A DNA stretch of 64,000 nt from JANMDU01 sp031418715 (GTDB taxonomy: Bacteria; Pseudomonadota; Gammaproteobacteria; Burkholderiales; Burkholderiaceae_C). The DNA lies in assembly GCA_031418715.1 (NCBI GenBank), contig JANOJL010000064.1, positions 1 through 64,000 on the forward strand. The letters run 5' to 3'. Below are positions 62,851 through 64,000 of the stretch, one piece after another. The number at the start of each line of letters is the position of its first letter. Position 1 is the stretch's first letter. The translations under genes were made by a program, and so were the position numbers. The notes under the pieces were generated by a model. That model made no database searches and was not told the origin of the DNA. It saw nothing but the letters and a program-made list of their open reading frames with translations.

Positions 62851-63999
62851 TTAGCATTTTCTGCGCAACTGGGTAAAACGCTGCAGCAGCAACAGGCATG
62901 CCGATACGATCAGTCCGCCAGTCAACAGGTAGATGCCCACACTGACCCAGCCCCACTGCACCAGCATGGCGGCGAGAATGGGCGAGCCCACAAAATTACC
63001 CAGATTGCCAAACTGCACCAACCCCCCGTTGACTAGGGCGATGTTTGGGTCACCTGCTTTGAAGAGTGTGGGTATCGAGCTAATGATGCCTGCGGGCAGT
63101 GTGCCCAGAGCCACAAAGCTCAGCATCGCCAGAGCTTGTGCGATCAAGCCGCGCTGCGGTGCAAACAGCAAAGCCATGCCCGCCAGCACGATCACCACGG
63201 CCGAGATACGAACCAGCCGATAGCCCTCAAGGCCTCTGTTGAGCAGTATCATCGCCACGAAGGTGCCCACCAAGGAGGCCAGCGGCAACAGCATCGCCAA
63301 ACGCGCACTTGCAGCAGCTTGATCGCTGAGTAGCGCAGGGAACACGCTGACCAGCGCGACAAACAACAGGGTGTAGCCAAAAAATGTGATGGGCACGGCC
63401 AGCAGTTTGCCTTGGCTTAACAGGCGAGCTTGCGCATGGAATACATCTTTGGCGCGCAGCACGGGCTCGCTGCGCTGCACGCCGTCGCGCTGCGGCATCC
63501 ACCCACACAGAATCGCCACAGCCAACATCAGCGCCGCATGCCATAAGGCAACGCCGCGCCAGCCACTGGCCTGCACAATCGTGGGAACTAGCACAGCGGC
63601 GATGATGAAGGTCAAGGTGAAGTAGCAACTCCAAAGAGCCATCATGTGAGCACGGTGTGCCTCGCCGCACAGCAGCAAAATGAGAGTGGGCACCGCCACC
63701 ACGATCGCCATGTGCGCCACGCTTTCCAGTACTCGCGCGAGCAGCAGCATGATGTAGCTGCTCGCCATCAACGGCAGCAAAGCCCCCACCATACCCAGGG
63801 CCAGCCCAACCAGCAAGGTGCGGCGCAAACCCGCAGCTTGGCACAGAGCGCCTGCAAAGGCACCGCCTACAGCACCAGCCATGCCAATGACCGACAACAC
63901 CAGCGCTTGCTGCACCGGTGTCATCTGCGTTTGGCTCACCAAGCCTGGCAGCATGTAGGGAATCTTGGCGTATTGAAACGATGCTAACAAGCCAGCAGC
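62851..63999 (-). CDS. MFS transporter (5' end cut by window)
   Basis: Major facilitator superfamily permease; at least 10 hydrophobic segments are visible over about 380 residues. The segment GAVGGAFAGALCQAAGLRRT between the first two visible helices is the usual G-x-x-x-D/R-R-type loop 2-3 motif in degraded form; TLFKAGDPNIALVNGGLVQF is near helix 10-11, resembling CynX/NimT-type carriers. The first helix or two are missing because the gene runs off the right edge; an in-frame TTG at 63990 is not the true start. The substrate cannot be inferred. Downstream, the ECF-cluster genes lie 72 bases away in the same direction. Confidence 0.82.
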   Translation of the reverse strand, partial: AAGLLASFQYAKIPYMLPGLVSQTQMTPVQQALVLSVIGMAGAVGGAFAGALCQAAGLRRTLLVGLALGMVGALLPLMASSYIMLLLARVLESVAHMAIVVAVPTLILLLCGEAHRAHMMALWSCYFTLTFIIAAVLVPTIVQASGWRGVALWHAALMLAVAILCGWMPQRDGVQRSEPVLRAKDVFHAQARLLSQGKLLAVPITFFGYTLLFVALVSVFPALLSDQAAASARLAMLLPLASLVGTFVAMILLNRGLEGYRLVRISAVVIVLAGMALLFAPQRGLIAQALAMLSFVALGTLPAGIISSIPTLFKAGDPNIALVNGGLVQFGNLGNFVGSPILAAMLVQWGWVSVGIYLLTGGLIVSACLLLLQRFTQLRRKC

Positions 64000-64000
64000 A

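Noticed and set aside
1..64000. CRISPR array, rRNA operon, tRNA genes, insertion sequence or prophage
   Set aside because: I found no regularly spaced direct repeats, no rRNA or tRNA-like conserved blocks, and no transposase, integrase or phage structural protein in any frame.

Overview
The window reads as a chromosomal segment of a betaproteobacterium of the order Burkholderiales, most like the Comamonadaceae. Support comes from gene order and protein style: cobW-dksA-hslVU, divergent bamD/rluD, scpB-rluB, grpE-dnaK-dnaJ, hemA-prfA, a phaC-phaA-phaB polyhydroxybutyrate cluster, a Bug-type periplasmic binding protein and a 4-hydroxybenzoyl-CoA-type thioesterase. I name no genus. I saw no rRNA, tRNA, CRISPR array, insertion sequence or prophage. 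Both window ends cut a gene.

Layout. 1-4.5 kb: an NhaR-like LysR regulator (5' cut), an MBL-fold protein, glutaryl-CoA dehydrogenase, gluconokinase and an HpcH/HpaI aldolase. 4.9-11.8 kb: a COG0523 metal GTPase, a DksA with a long Lys/Ala/Pro tail and only one of four zinc cysteines, a STAS protein, and the HslV/HslU protease. 11.9-19.1 kb: bamD, rluD, scpB, rluB and the ABC-F factor yheS. 19.2-26.6 kb: a Ser/Thr kinase, prmB, a 7TM protein with a decayed GGDEF domain, moeA overlapped by a ParDE-type toxin-antitoxin pair, and a GNAT acetyltransferase. 26.6-32.8 kb: dnaJ, dnaK and grpE with sigma-32-like promoters, an HxlR-like regulator and a methyltransferase.

33-37.4 kb is an accessory island: a YhcG/DUF1016 nuclease, an AT-rich overlapping DUF5343/HEPN pair, and a RhuM-family gene lying between two near-identical yciH (SUI1) genes. 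The nuclease and rhuM genes hold long, nearly perfect palindromes inside their coding sequence. 37.4-49.4 kb: a thioesterase, prfA, hemA, a LysR-controlled hydrolase/Bug/sulfatase operon, a DUF455 protein, a gamma-carbonic anhydrase, Hsp33, a PnuC/NadR-like nicotinamide riboside pair and a 49-residue lysine-rich protein. 49.4-64 kb: a Rieske oxygenase coupled to a glutamine-synthetase-like ligase, maiA, a flavoprotein, pgeF, phaCAB, an ECF sigma/ankyrin anti-sigma pair and an MFS transporter (5' cut).

The most striking feature is a dispersed repeat of about 65-70 bp, with roughly 20 copies in 64 kb. Each copy has a terminal hairpin (GCTATCAA / TTGATAGC type), a conserved TTATAACGG block, a GGCC block and an A/T-rich tail. 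About half lie between genes, often directly after a stop codon with the hairpin first. The rest lie inside otherwise intact genes (rluD, yheS, prmB, moeA, GNAT, nadR-like, pnuC, Rieske oxygenase, pgeF, anti-sigma), where they are translated in several frames and on both strands without a stop. One splits the two halves of a Rieske cluster motif. This resembles in behaviour the protein-coding palindromic elements known from Rickettsia, but the sequence is different; whether it has been formally described cannot be decided here.
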